A DNA stretch of 7,874 nt from assembly GCA_023139225.1 (NCBI GenBank), contig JAGLNZ010000623.1:1-7874 (forward strand). The letters run 5' to 3'. This stretch comes from Desulfobacula sp. GTDB lineage: Bacteria; Desulfobacterota; Desulfobacteria; Desulfobacterales; Desulfobacteraceae. This document shows positions 1 through 6,250 of the stretch, one piece after another; position 1 is the stretch's first letter, and every line of letters starts with the position of its first letter. The notes under the pieces were generated by a model. The model was not told the DNA's origin and did no database searches. It saw only the letters and a list, made by a program, of their open reading frames with translations. A program made the translations under genes and the position numbers.

Positions 1-459
1 ATGGGAAAAGCCATGGAACCGATAACCCAATATGCCGGTTTCAATTGGCGGGTCAATGTAGCCTTGCTCAGTGCGTTTGCAGCCAAGGAAAGTTCCGTTG
101 CCACCCTGGGTGCCTTATATGAACAGGATGAGGCAGGTGAATCTTTAGAAATCCGCATGGCCAGGGGAGAAAAAGGGTTTACTCCCCTGCATGCCCTGGC
201 CCTTATGATGTTCATGGTATTGTATCCGCCCTGCCTTGCCACCTCCATTGCCGTGAAATTACAGTCAGGTTCCGTAAAATGGATGATGTTTGCCATGATA
301 TACCCCATGATTCTGGGTATCATTGTAGCAACCCTGATCTTCACGGGCGGAAGCGCCCTGGGACTTACCGGACTTCAGGCCATGGTCGCATTCTATGTGC
401 TGGCACTGGTCCTGACAATCATAATGGGATTTATTAAACCAAAATCAGAATACGTATAA
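1..459 (+). CDS. feoB: Ferrous iron transport protein B, C-terminal part (5' end outside window)
   Basis: This is the last 152 residues of the inner-membrane Fe(II) permease FeoB, a GTPase-gated ferrous iron importer. Full-length FeoB is usually 600-800 residues, so the G-domain and first membrane half lie upstream of the window and the ATG at base 1 is internal. The conserved segment with the FAAKE motif (about residues 26-30), followed by SSVATLGALY, is typical of the second Gate-like region. Three hydrophobic helices follow, at about residues 62-87, 93-116 and 124-145. The frame closes with TAA at 457-459. The next gene starts 16 bases later behind a good ribosome site, so both are probably in one transcript. 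No Fur box is visible; the operon promoter should lie upstream of the window. Confidence 0.93.
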   Translation: MGKAMEPITQYAGFNWRVNVALLSAFAAKESSVATLGALYEQDEAGESLEIRMARGEKGFTPLHALALMMFMVLYPPCLATSIAVKLQSGSVKWMMFAMIYPMILGIIVATLIFTGGSALGLTGLQAMVAFYVLALVLTIIMGFIKPKSEYV

Positions 460-475
460 AAAAAGGAGATTTTAA

Positions 476-814
476 ATGTTTAACAAAAAAATACTTATCA
501 CCGGCATACTTGCCCTTGGATTTTTGGCCCTTGGATTTTTCCCGGCAGGAATCTGTTATGCCCACACACCCTTATGTTCCTGCTATGATAACGCAGACGG
601 CACCATTACCTGCGAAGGAGGATTTTCAGACGGTTCTTCTGCTTCAGGAGTTGAAATGAGGGTAGAGGATAAAAGCGGAAAGATACTCATCAAAGGTAAA
701 ATGGATGAAGACAGCGAATATACCTTTGACAAACCTTCCAAAGCATACAAGGTAATATTTGATGCTGGTGAAGGTCATAGCATCGAAGTTTCCGGCAAGG
801 AAATCATAGAGTGA
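476..814 (+). CDS. Small exported Cys-containing protein of a feoB-linked family, unknown function
   Basis: This encodes 112 residues. An AAAGGAG site 6-12 bases upstream supports the ATG at 476. The N-terminus is a clear signal peptide: basic NKK, a hydrophobic stretch at about residues 5-24, and a likely signal-peptidase I site CYA|H. The mature chain would therefore begin with His30 (HTPLCSC). Cysteines lie at 27 (in the signal), 34, 36 and 46, and a GGFSDGSSASG segment (48-58) follows. The rest is beta-rich and ends in FDAGEGHSIEVSGKEI, which resembles small Ig-like or carboxypeptidase-regulatory-like domains of periplasmic metal-transport accessories. Role is inferred only: periplasmic metal handling with FeoB and the following DUF4198 protein. 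I know no experimentally characterised homolog. It could also be a structural lid or chaperone for the DUF4198 protein. Confidence 0.85.
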   Translation: MFNKKILITGILALGFLALGFFPAGICYAHTPLCSCYDNADGTITCEGGFSDGSSASGVEMRVEDKSGKILIKGKMDEDSEYTFDKPSKAYKVIFDAGEGHSIEVSGKEIIE

Positions 815-891
815 TATAAAGCCCGGCAGATTATATCCTGTTGGTAAATATAAGTGAATAAAGACAATAAATATTAAAGGAGAAGTTTTAA

Positions 892-1704
892 ATGAAAAAA
901 TTGTATGTAATGTTGGCAAGCCTGGCGATTCTGGCAATGACGGTTCCGGCATCTGCCCATTTTCAAATGATTTACACCCCGGACGCAGCCTTGAATAAAG
1001 GCGGCAAAATACCTTTGGCACTGGTATTTACCCATCCTTTTGAAGCCGGACATACCATGGATATGGGAAAACCCGAGCAATTTTTTGCAGTCCGCTCAAG
1101 GGGTGAAAATGCACCCAAAAAAATTGATCTTCTGGACACCTTGAAACCCATTACCTGGACCAGCCTGACCAATGCGGGCAACGCCTGGGAAACCACATAT
1201 TCCGCCCGTGGCGGAGACCATGTTTTCTGCCTGATTCCCGATCCTTACTGGGAAGCAAATGAATCCTTTTATATCAAACAGAACACCAAGGTCATCATCA
1301 ATGTAGGTGGAGAGCCCGGTGCATGGATGGAGCCGGTGGGTATTCCCACGGAAATAGTTCCCCTGTGCAAACCCTATGACCGCTGGACCGGTAATGTCTT
1401 CCAGGGTCAGGTATTGCTTAACGGTAAACCGGTTTCCAATGCTGAAATTGAAATCGAATACCTGAACCACAAGCCCCTGCTGGACAAAAAAGCCTTTGCC
1501 AAAGAAGCCCAGGCAACTGCTCCCCAGGATGCCTTTGTTCTTCAGACCATTTTTGCCGATGAAAACGGCGTGTTCACCTTTGGCATTCCCAAGGCAGGAT
1601 GGTGGGGATTTGCAGCACTGGATCTGGACCCCGACTATACCCACAAGGGAAAAAAATGCTCAAGGGATGCTGTTATCTGGATCAAGGCCGTTGATATGAA
1701 ATAA
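892..1704 (+). CDS. Exported DUF4198 / COG5266-family protein (metal-uptake accessory)
   Basis: This encodes 270 residues; an AAAGGAG site lies about 8 bases before the ATG. The signal peptide is residues 1-22, with cleavage expected at ASA|H, leaving His23 as the mature N-terminus (HFQMIYTP). Family hallmarks are the THPFEAGHTMDM segment (47-58, with His48 and His54), GGDHVF (108-113), the GEPGAWMEPVGIPTEIVP region (140-157), an Ig-like segment QGQVLLNGKPVSNAEIEI (171-188), and GVFTFGIPKAGWWGFAA near the C-terminus. Members are known mostly as periplasmic components beside nickel/cobalt ECF transporters. Here the gene sits beside feoB, which suggests it presents a divalent metal, perhaps Fe(II), to the membrane. 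The metal is inferred. The next gene is 146 bases away across two hairpins, so this may be the last gene of the feoB transcript or a point of partial termination. Confidence 0.9.
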   Translation: MKKLYVMLASLAILAMTVPASAHFQMIYTPDAALNKGGKIPLALVFTHPFEAGHTMDMGKPEQFFAVRSRGENAPKKIDLLDTLKPITWTSLTNAGNAWETTYSARGGDHVFCLIPDPYWEANESFYIKQNTKVIINVGGEPGAWMEPVGIPTEIVPLCKPYDRWTGNVFQGQVLLNGKPVSNAEIEIEYLNHKPLLDKKAFAKEAQATAPQDAFVLQTIFADENGVFTFGIPKAGWWGFAALDLDPDYTHKGKKCSRDAVIWIKAVDMK

Positions 1705-1717
1705 CCCTCCCCCAGTC

Positions 1718-1740
1718 AGTTTGTACATTCTGTGCAAACT
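1718..1740 (+). promoter_or_regulatory. Stem-loop just downstream of the DUF4198 gene
   Basis: AGTTTGTAC (1718-1726) pairs with GTGCAAACT (1732-1740) around a five-base loop, giving nine pairs with one G-U. It starts 14 bases after the stop codon and no T-run follows, so it is not a classical intrinsic terminator. It may act as a 3'-end stabiliser or processing hairpin. Confidence 0.4.
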
Positions 1741-1747
1741 TAAGTGT

Positions 1748-1820
1748 GCCGGATTCTGATTGGTGAATACAATATCTCCCATGGCTCATGCTATCCATCA
1801 AGCAGGGTCCGGCGTTTTTT
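1748..1820 (+). terminator. Possible terminator/attenuator ahead of the ABC genes
   Basis: GCCGGATTCTG (1748-1758) can pair with CAGGGTCCGGC (1803-1813): eleven pairs, two of them G-U, followed by G and six T (1815-1820). The stem and T-tract fit an intrinsic terminator, but the loop of 44 bases is unusually long. It ends 30 bases before the ABC ATPase start. It may separate the feoB transcript from the ABC transcript or attenuate read-through. No strong promoter is visible in the same spacer. Confidence 0.4.
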
Positions 1821-1850
1821 AAAAAATATGTCACAGGGAAAGATAGTACC

Positions 1851-2768
1851 ATGACACCTGTCATTGAAGTTGAACATCTGACCCATCAATATGGGAAACA
1901 GATTATATACGAGGACTTGAATTTTACCATACCCCCGGGAAAAATTTATGGGCTTCTAGGAAAAAACGGGGTGGGCAAGACCACCCTGATCAAGATTCTC
2001 ATGGGTTTTTTACGTCCTGCGGCAGGAAAATGCCGGGTGTTTGGGGAGGATTCCCATAACCTTTCTTCTGCTGCAAGAACCCGCATCGGTCTTTTGTTTG
2101 AAGGTCATTTATCCTATGAGTTCATGTCCATTAAACAGATTGAAAAATTTTATGCCCCCTTTTATCCGGCCTGGGACCGTGACATTTACTATCATCTGGT
2201 GGACAAGCTGGGACTTGACCATGACCACCTGATAAAAAACATGTCCTGCGGTCAGCGTTCCCAGGTGGTCTTAGGTCTGATCATGGCCCAGCAGCCGGAG
2301 CTGCTCCTGCTGGATGACTATTCCATCGGCCTGGATGCCGGGTATCGGCGCCTGTTTTTAGATGACATGCGCGAATTTCTCAACAAGGAAATGAACCGCA
2401 CCGTGTTTCTCACCTCCCATGTGATCCAGGATATGGAAGACTTTGTGGATGAAGTGATTTTTCTGGAACGAGGCGGAGGTCTTTTAACCACATCCCTGAC
2501 AAAATTCAAGAACGGATTCCGCTGTTACAGGGTGCGCAGGAACAAAAAAAATCATAGCTTTCTGAAAAATCAGGATCGGTTGTTCAACCCTTTAATTAAA
2601 AATATTGAAACGCATGCCGACTACTGGGACTTTTTCACTTTTGCCGAAAAAAACAAAGTGCGGGATGCGCTCCGGGAACAGGGCCTTGCCATGAATGACC
2701 CGGATGATTTAAAAGAAGTGCCCATGACTCTTGAGGATGCATTTATCGGATATACGGGAAGATATTAA
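1851..2768 (+). CDS. ABC transporter ATP-binding protein (ABC-2 type)
   Basis: This is a 305-residue cytoplasmic ATPase that powers the membrane partner encoded next. The ATG at 1851 is preferred because the ABC fold begins directly (MTPVIEVEHL) and an AGGGA lies about 11 bases upstream. An in-frame ATG at 1788 has no ribosome site and lies inside the terminator-like hairpin. Visible motifs are Walker A GKNGVGKTT (37-45), a Q-loop position in GLLFEGH (Glu84 instead of Gln), signature MSCGQ (131-135) instead of LSGGQ, Walker B LLLLDDYSIGLD (151-162), and the switch histidine in TSH (His190). The catalytic Glu after Walker B is Asp156. The FYPAWD segment is typical of YtrB/GntR-linked ABC-2 ATPases. 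Residues beyond about 215 form an extra C-terminal domain. The substrate is unknown; export or envelope energisation is more likely than import. Confidence 0.92.
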   Translation: MTPVIEVEHLTHQYGKQIIYEDLNFTIPPGKIYGLLGKNGVGKTTLIKILMGFLRPAAGKCRVFGEDSHNLSSAARTRIGLLFEGHLSYEFMSIKQIEKFYAPFYPAWDRDIYYHLVDKLGLDHDHLIKNMSCGQRSQVVLGLIMAQQPELLLLDDYSIGLDAGYRRLFLDDMREFLNKEMNRTVFLTSHVIQDMEDFVDEVIFLERGGGLLTTSLTKFKNGFRCYRVRRNKKNHSFLKNQDRLFNPLIKNIETHADYWDFFTFAEKNKVRDALREQGLAMNDPDDLKEVPMTLEDAFIGYTGRY

Positions 2769-2769
2769 A

Positions 2770-3441
2770 ATGTTAAAAGCAATTTTTTTTAAAGAATTTT
2801 TTAAAATCCGCTGGTTGTGGCTGATCATTCTTCTGATAAACCTGGCTCTCACCGCCTATATATTCATTACCACCCGGAGTTTGTTTATCCTGGACCACCC
2901 GGAAGTGGTCTGGTACCGGGTGCTCCATCTGGGACAGATCCATTTTGAGGACTTGAAATATATCCCCTTGGTTTCAGGTATCCTCATTGCCTGTTTCCAG
3001 TATTTGCCTGAAATGTGGGGAGAACGGCTCAGACTCTCGCTGCATCTGCCAATTTCTCCCCACATACTGATCCTTGCCCATGTTCTGGTGGGGCTTACGG
3101 CTTTTGGGACAGTGGCCCTGCTGGATCTTACAGCCTTGTGGGTGATCACGGCCCAATACTTTCCAAAAGAAGCGGTGATGACAAGCCTTGTAACGGCACT
3201 GCCCTGGATCATGGCAGGGGTTGCCGCCTACCTGGGCGGTACCCTGGCCCTTCTGGAACCCAATTTTCGGTTCAAGGTATTCAACATGGCTGTTGCCGCA
3301 GGTGTGGCAGGCCTGTTTCTGCGCAACCAGGATCCCGGCGGCTATGGCCCGGCTCTTACCGGGCTGATCTTACCCCTTTTGCTCATGGTATTGTCCGTAT
3401 TGCTGCCGGCCTATCGATTCCGGTACAGGAGGACTGTATAA
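2770..3441 (+). CDS. ABC-2-like membrane subunit, about six membrane segments
   Basis: This is a 223-residue integral membrane protein. It starts one base after the ATPase stop, with GGGAAG about 8 bases ahead, so the two are almost certainly translationally linked partners. Hydrophobic segments lie at about residues 15-34, 63-79, 98-125, 138-163, 170-186 and 196-214. The cytoplasmic start MLKAIFFKEFFKIRW and the LRLSLHLPIS segment before the third helix resemble ABC-2 permeases, where a similar LPIS/LPVS loop touches the ATPase. I see no similarity to FecCD-type or ECF importers. The transported molecule cannot be read from the sequence. The last base of its stop codon is the first base of the next gene (TAATG). 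Confidence 0.85.
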   Translation: MLKAIFFKEFFKIRWLWLIILLINLALTAYIFITTRSLFILDHPEVVWYRVLHLGQIHFEDLKYIPLVSGILIACFQYLPEMWGERLRLSLHLPISPHILILAHVLVGLTAFGTVALLDLTALWVITAQYFPKEAVMTSLVTALPWIMAGVAAYLGGTLALLEPNFRFKVFNMAVAAGVAGLFLRNQDPGGYGPALTGLILPLLLMVLSVLLPAYRFRYRRTV

Positions 3442-4727
3442 TGAAAAAATGTGCCTGCCTTTGCTTTACCCTGCTGGTGATCCTGGTATCTGCTATTTAC
3501 CTGCCCATACTCTATGAAAAAGTCTTTTTCAAACAAATAAAAAAAACCCACCTGTTCTACAGCCCTGTCAGCCGGGATTTTATTTTAAAAGAAAAATTCA
3601 CGGGACCCGTGCCTGAACAAGCCCTTAAAAATTCTGTAGACCACCATACCGGCATTGCCTATCAAAAGGCCGACAATACCTATGTCTCGCGCAGGCAATT
3701 TGAAAAACACCTGCCCTTTATTTTCTATAAAAACATGGAAATCTGGGGACTTCTCCCCCTTGAACTTGGCGGCAGAAAATTTGATAAACAGACCATCAAA
3801 AAAAACCGCCGGGTCATGGAATTAAAGTCAATAGACATCATAGACCGTAGACCTTTCACACCCTTCTGGCCCCTGCTGGAATCCAATCCGGGTCAAGCGC
3901 GTCTTGTGTTTCCAGATGATAGGTTCCGCATGACTCCAACTGCCATGGAATTTATTAATGCGGATACCAACAGAAAGGACAAAGCCCTGACAAAGACGTT
4001 TACCAATACCCTCAAAGACTGCGGTTTTATTTTTCCTGTTCAATCGATAAACGGAAAATTTACCGTGCTCAAACCCTTTGATGAAGGCATTTTCATGGTG
4101 GATGCCAAATTTTCTGTCTTCCATGTCAAACGAATAAATGGAAAACCTGAAATTATTAAAACCCCCATTGATACGAGGTTGAAAACCCGGTTTATAAAAA
4201 TATCGGAAAATAGACAGAAACAATACTATGGCCTGCTGTTGACCCATACCGGCCAACTCAACCTTTTGTCCTATGACAACTATAAACTGATTCCTTTGCC
4301 CCTGATACATTATGATCCCGACTGCATGGACATTAAGCTGATCTTTAATCCCCTGTTTTGCACTGCTGTGTATTCGGATCAGACAATGATAAGGGCATTG
4401 GCCATGGACAGGGATTTTACAATTATTAAAAAGTTTTCCCATACCATGTCCCGGGCCAGGGTAACCCTTGCAAAACAGGTGTACCACACCCTGTTCCCCT
4501 TTTGCATTTATTTTGACACAGAAAACAGTGGTTTTTTGTCCATGCAGGTTCAAAGTGAAGGCAAATATGCTCTCTTGGGGCTTATTGTCTGTCTTGGTAT
4601 CTTTTTTTCCAAGACCATGCTTGGAAGGAAAAAACCACCAGGCTTATGGAAAACTGCCCTGGTAGCCACAACCGGTATTTATGGATTCATTGCCATTAAT
4701 ATCATTGACATAGATGATGAGCCTTAG
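3441..4727 (+). CDS. Membrane-anchored protein, probably DUF4857 family, unknown function
   Basis: This encodes 428 residues. The ATG at 3441 overlaps the previous stop (TAATG) and has a strong AGGAGG at 3427-3432. The same frame stays open upstream to 3015, but only over the permease gene, so the longer form is rejected. Topology: one N-terminal membrane segment (about 8-25, with Cys4, Cys6 and Cys8), a large, probably extracytoplasmic domain (about 30-372), and two C-terminal membrane segments (375-394 and 403-422) ending in the acidic tail DIDDEP. Tandem short beta-strand stretches such as DEGIFMVDAKFSVFHVKRINGKPEI suggest a propeller- or sandwich-like domain. I associate this layout, next to an ABC-2 ATPase and permease, with DUF4857, but that assignment rests on recall and context. 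It is probably a third transporter subunit or a substrate-sensing partner. Confidence 0.8.
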   Translation: MKKCACLCFTLLVILVSAIYLPILYEKVFFKQIKKTHLFYSPVSRDFILKEKFTGPVPEQALKNSVDHHTGIAYQKADNTYVSRRQFEKHLPFIFYKNMEIWGLLPLELGGRKFDKQTIKKNRRVMELKSIDIIDRRPFTPFWPLLESNPGQARLVFPDDRFRMTPTAMEFINADTNRKDKALTKTFTNTLKDCGFIFPVQSINGKFTVLKPFDEGIFMVDAKFSVFHVKRINGKPEIIKTPIDTRLKTRFIKISENRQKQYYGLLLTHTGQLNLLSYDNYKLIPLPLIHYDPDCMDIKLIFNPLFCTAVYSDQTMIRALAMDRDFTIIKKFSHTMSRARVTLAKQVYHTLFPFCIYFDTENSGFLSMQVQSEGKYALLGLIVCLGIFFSKTMLGRKKPPGLWKTALVATTGIYGFIAINIIDIDDEP

Positions 4728-4746
4728 AGTTTAATCTAAGATTTTT
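4723..4746 (+). terminator. Weak terminator-like hairpin between operon genes
   Basis: CTTAGA (4723-4728) pairs with TCTAAG (4735-4740) around a six-base loop, followed by ATTTTT. The stem is short and AT-rich and includes the stop codon of the preceding gene, so it could at most cause partial termination before the Cys-rich small protein. Confidence 0.25.
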
Positions 4747-4769
4747 ACACGTAAAGGAGATCAATTCAT

Positions 4770-4949
4770 ATGGAGAACATCATTATTATCCTGGCAGTCG
4801 TACTTGCTGTCTGGTATTTGTACCGCCGGTATAAAAAAACCTTTAATTCCGATAACCCTTCCTGCGGCGGGGGTTGCAACGGTTGCTGTTCAAACAACAG
4901 CCCTTCGAACACCGACCCTTTCAAAGGAGATAATAAACAAAGGAAATGA
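4770..4949 (+). CDS. FeoB-associated Cys-rich membrane protein
   Basis: This encodes 59 residues, short enough to be missed by automated calling. An AAAGGAGA ribosome site (about 4753-4760) precedes the ATG at 4770. Residues 3-18 form a single hydrophobic membrane segment (ENIIIILAVVLAVWYLYRRY), followed by basic residues and a cytoplasmic CGGGCNGCC cluster (32-40, four cysteines). This is the layout of the small FeoB-associated Cys-rich proteins that normally sit directly after feoB and are thought to help Fe(II) transport through metal binding by the cysteines. Here it is five genes away from feoB, which ties the intervening ABC genes to the iron locus. The stop TGA (4947-4949) is 2 bases before the preferred start of the next gene. 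Confidence 0.88.
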   Translation: MENIIIILAVVLAVWYLYRRYKKTFNSDNPSCGGGCNGCCSNNSPSNTDPFKGDNKQRK

Positions 4950-4951
4950 TA

Positions 4952-5962
4952 ATGAAAACGACTATAACAAAACAAAACTATTTTTCAAAATCAATGGTAT
5001 GGGCGGCAGTTATGCTTGCCATTTTTGCCATGACTTTTCAGCCCGAAGAGGCCAAAGCGGGAATGAAATCACCGCCCCCCGAAATAATCAAGGCCATTAT
5101 CATCGGAGACCGGGTGGTGGATATTGCATATAACCTTGGCGTGCTTCCGGAGGCCATGTCGGTATACGGCTGCCAGTGGCCCATGGCCAAACAGCTCAAG
5201 ATCGCCAGCCAGATACTGGGATGCCCGAACTGTACCATGGTCAAAAAAAAGGACACCATTCCCAATGCACTGACCAAACGCGGCATCAAACGGGTGATTG
5301 TGGAAAAAACCGATGTTTTCTGCCTCTACAGGCCCAAAATAAAAATAGAAAATATCGCTGTCATTCTGGCGGGCATGGATGTAAAAATTGAATACGTGGA
5401 TTTTTCACAAGGTCTGGAATCGGCAGTGCGCCAAACCGCCAAACTACTGGATCGGGAAGCAAAAGCAGACAAGGTTATTGAAAAATATAAAAAACAATTG
5501 GCCAAGGTAAAAACAAAACTGCCGAAAGAAAAATCGGGTAAAAAGGTGATCATTTTCAACGGAACCTATCAGCCCTCCACCGGGAAGTCGACACTGCGGG
5601 TTGAGGCTCCCGGCGGATATGCCGACCGCTTCCTGCTGGACCCGCTGGGATGCGTCAATGTGGGGGACAGCTTTAAGCCGGCTGACGGCAAAGCAAACAA
5701 GGGCCATTATCCGGTACGCAAGAAAAAAAATGGAATGGTTCTGGACCCTATGATCAAAGCGAATCCCGACATCATCGTCATGACCGGGGATGCCTTAGCT
5801 GTCCAAAGGACATTTGCCGACTATCTGACCGCTAATCCAGCCTTTGCCCAGGTAAAAGCTATCCGGGATATGGCCGTATATGCCCTGCCCGTTTATGTGG
5901 ATTCAAGTGTGCTTGAGTACCCGGATATTTTGAAAAAATGGGCTACGGCTCTGGTCAGATAA
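4952..5962 (+). CDS. Periplasmic substrate-binding protein, TroA/BtuF-like class, cysteine-containing
   Basis: This encodes 336 residues. The ATG at 4952 is chosen because AAAGGA lies about 8 bases upstream; an in-frame ATG at 4946 overlaps the previous stop but sits too close to that site. The signal peptide has a basic N-terminus, hydrophobic residues 16-29 and likely cleavage at AKA|G. The fold looks like a cluster A-I (helical backbone) binding protein: GDRVVDIAYNLGVLPEAMSVYG (52-73), a long linking helix (about 155-187), the second lobe from KKVIIFNGTY (197-206), and NPDIIVMTGD (271-280). Mature cysteines are 74, 91, 94, 124 and 234, including a CPNC pair, unusual for a periplasmic metallophore or B12 binder. 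No FecCD-type permease is encoded nearby. Its ligand (metal, metallophore or haem-like) is unknown. It is the last gene of the plus-strand unit. Confidence 0.85.
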   Translation: MKTTITKQNYFSKSMVWAAVMLAIFAMTFQPEEAKAGMKSPPPEIIKAIIIGDRVVDIAYNLGVLPEAMSVYGCQWPMAKQLKIASQILGCPNCTMVKKKDTIPNALTKRGIKRVIVEKTDVFCLYRPKIKIENIAVILAGMDVKIEYVDFSQGLESAVRQTAKLLDREAKADKVIEKYKKQLAKVKTKLPKEKSGKKVIIFNGTYQPSTGKSTLRVEAPGGYADRFLLDPLGCVNVGDSFKPADGKANKGHYPVRKKKNGMVLDPMIKANPDIIVMTGDALAVQRTFADYLTANPAFAQVKAIRDMAVYALPVYVDSSVLEYPDILKKWATALVR

Positions 5963-5966
5963 ATAA

Positions 5967-6250
5967 TTTAAAAAAAAGCCAAATGGAAAGCGTGATCCCT
6001 ATTTAATATTTATAATAAAACCCATCAGGTTCAACCGGAAAGCTTGTGACCGCCTTGAAGAATCCATGAAAAAATTCAGGGGGGTCACAAGGTTAAAGGC
6101 TCCATATTAACGCTTGAGGGTGTTAGACCCGCACAAATATTTGATATGCACAAAAAATTGATAGGTAATCCGCATCAAAAAAGCAAAAACGCTGTCCAAA
6201 ACTTTATCAAATACATCACGAGTACTCTTCGAATACTATTTTATGATTGA
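5967..6250 (+). pseudogene. Possible frameshifted gene remnant in the convergent spacer
   Basis: Two open frames meet at a run of six G (6079-6084). The first (5967-6080) has no usable start codon and reads, among other things, FNRKACDRLEESMKKFRG. The second is open from 6059 to the stop at 6248-6250 and reads GGHKVKGSILTLEGVRPAQ, then IFDMHKKLIGNPHQ. One extra G in the run would fuse them into about 94 codons of protein-like composition. I do not recognise the product. The end would overlap the antisense 3' end of the cooT-like gene. It may be a decayed gene or chance. Confidence 0.22.
6043..6091. repeat. Long imperfect hairpin in the convergent intergenic region
   Basis: CTTGTGACC (6043-6051) is a perfect inverted match to GGTCACAAG (6083-6091). 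Inside it, after one G/G mismatch, CCTTGAA (6053-6059) pairs with TTCAGGG (6075-6081) with one G-U. The loop is 15 bases. No T-run follows on either strand, so it is not a standard intrinsic terminator, although it sits where one is expected between converging operons. It could be an unconventional 3'-end structure or part of a mobile-element remnant. Confidence 0.5.

Noticed and set aside
813..837. Inverted repeat GATATAA-N11-TTATATC after the small exported protein gene
   Set aside because: It is perfect for seven bases but purely AT in composition, with no T-run; it is likely chance or a minor stem in an AT-rich spacer.
815..891. Possible Fur box or separate promoter before the DUF4198 gene
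   Set aside because: No stretch resembles the Fur consensus, and no -35/-10 pair with acceptable spacing was found; the gene is probably read from the feoB transcript.
1096..1644. A 182-residue open frame on the minus strand
   Set aside because: It is antisense to the well-supported DUF4198 gene, with no family features.
1788..1850. A longer N-terminus for the ABC ATPase starting at the ATG at 1788
   Set aside because: It has no ribosome site, lies within the terminator-like hairpin, and adds 21 residues before the normal ABC domain start.
3015..3440. An open frame that would extend the DUF4857-type protein by 142 residues at its N-terminus
   Set aside because: It overlaps the ABC-2 permease in another frame; the ATG at 3441 has a strong AGGAGG site and a hydrophobic anchor right after it.
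3828..4553. A 241-residue open frame on the minus strand
   Set aside because: It is fully antisense to the DUF4857-type gene and has no recognisable domain or ribosome site.
4804..5133. A 109-residue plus-strand open frame crossing the Cys-rich gene and the binding-protein start
   Set aside because: It is out of frame with both supported genes, which have good ribosome sites, and shows no domain features.
6182..6196. AGC-AAAAAC-GCT mini-hairpin with a T-run on the minus strand as terminator of the cooT operon
   Set aside because: Only three base pairs form, too weak to support a terminator call.
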